Below, in pieces: positions 63,621-64,000 of a DNA stretch of 64,000 nt (position 1 is the first letter of the stretch; each line of letters opens with the position of its first letter). The notes under the pieces were generated by a model, which searched no databases, was not told the DNA's origin, and saw only the letters and a list, made by a program, of their open reading frames with translations. Source of the stretch: Maricaulis salignorans (GTDB taxonomy: Bacteria > Pseudomonadota > Alphaproteobacteria > Caulobacterales > Maricaulaceae); assembly GCF_900103475.1 (NCBI RefSeq), contig NZ_FNHG01000007.1, positions 1-64,000 on the forward strand, written 5' to 3'. Both the position numbers and the translations under genes were made by a program.

Positions 63621-64000
63621 ACGAGACCACGCTTGATCGCCTGCTCGACGGCCGGGTGGAATTGCGCCAGTCGGCGCGGGGCTATCGCGCCGGGATGGAT
63701 GCCGTCCTGCTGGCCGCCAGTCTCTGTGCGAAGCCGGGCGAATTGCTGGTTGAATTTGGCTGCGGGCCCGGTGCGGCCCTGCTGTGTGCGGCGCAGCGCA
63801 TGCCGGGCAATAGTTTTCTCGGCCTGGAAATCGACCCGGACGCGGTCGAGCTGGCAACGCAGAATATCGCCGCCAACCGGCTGGGCGATCGGGTGAGGGT
63901 GCGCCAGGGCGATATCGCCGCGCCGATGGGCGCGCTGAGGGCCGCCCAGGTTTTCTTCAATCCACCCTATTTCGACGACCCCAGGGCGCTGCGCCTGCCC
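63617..64000 (+). CDS. TrmN6-like N6-adenine tRNA methyltransferase, partial at the window end
   Basis: The first 128 codons of a class I methyltransferase; no stop is reached before the window ends. The N-terminal RLLDGRVELRQSARGYRAGMD and the SAM motif LVEFGCGPGAALLC are typical of the family that includes TrmN6 (tRNA1Val A37), and the catalytic NPPY is present in FFNPPYFDDPRAL. It is coupled to the DUF2007 gene by an ATGA overlap. Confidence 0.88.
   Translation, partial: MNETTLDRLLDGRVELRQSARGYRAGMDAVLLAASLCAKPGELLVEFGCGPGAALLCAAQRMPGNSFLGLEIDPDAVELATQNIAANRLGDRVRVRQGDIAAPMGALRAAQVFFNPPYFDDPRALRLP

Overview
The window reads as a stretch of conserved core chromosome from a high-GC (low-to-mid 60s percent by eye) alphaproteobacterium of the Caulobacter/Hyphomonas/Maricaulis type. 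This is inference from gene content: a CcrM-type GANTC adenine methyltransferase next to rnhB, paired b and b' subunits in an F0-only atp operon, a two-subunit GcvP, an aa3-type cox operon with ctaB, ctaG, DUF983 and SURF1 genes, and an alphaproteobacterial gshA. No rRNA, tRNA, CRISPR array, phage or complete insertion sequence was seen.

Layout. 1-2.7 kb is the only clearly accessory part: three families of inverted or direct repeats, a DsbA/FrnE-like protein lacking the second active-site Cys, and a lower-GC protein of unknown function (1749-2618). 2.7-10 kb, mostly minus strand, holds ubiD, a degenerate BLUF-like protein, a serine beta-lactamase-family hydrolase, MarR plus enoyl-CoA hydratase, a methyltransferase and ubiA, then divergent rsmE. 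10-18.5 kb holds gshA, a POT peptide transporter with an unusual periplasmic insert, a retropepsin-like protease, a TonB-dependent receptor and tldD. 18.8-25.2 kb is the cytochrome c oxidase operon coxB-coxA-ctaB-coxF-like-ctaG-coxC-DUF983-SURF1, with a convincing promoter in front. 25.2-33 kb holds a GNAT/EAL pair, yqgE, peroxiredoxin, SPFH/NfeD and a 1118-residue hybrid histidine kinase. 33-37.8 kb holds rnhA-DUF1801-ispH, a lipoprotein, argS and a small secreted protein.

37.9-42.6 kb is the glycine cleavage operon gcvT-gcvH-gcvPA-gcvPB behind a tandem glycine riboswitch. 43-46.1 kb is a small membrane protein facing the F0 operon atpI-atpB-atpE-b'-b across a bidirectional terminator. 46.2-54.7 kb holds smc, two DsbA-family genes and a DUF721/DciA gene divergent from mutY, then ccrM and rnhB; four GANTC sites cluster in front of ccrM. 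54.8-64 kb holds a radical SAM protein, a family-4-like uracil-DNA glycosylase, ETF-ubiquinone oxidoreductase (with a LiuR-like operator), a TPR lipoprotein, ispE, an undecaprenyl-phosphate sugar transferase, a polyprenyl diphosphate synthase, a DUF2007 protein and a TrmN6-like methyltransferase cut by the window end.

How the genes fit together: much of the window serves aerobic respiration. Quinone synthesis (ubiD, ubiA, polyprenyl synthase, with ispE and ispH feeding precursors), electron entry (ETF-QO), terminal oxidase with its haem and copper assembly factors, and the ATP synthase membrane sector are all here. I found no complete novel system. The strongest leads are the low-GC unknown protein among repeats, the BLUF-like protein missing its flavin-site residues, the POT transporter insert, the ccrM control region and the putative LiuR-type site.
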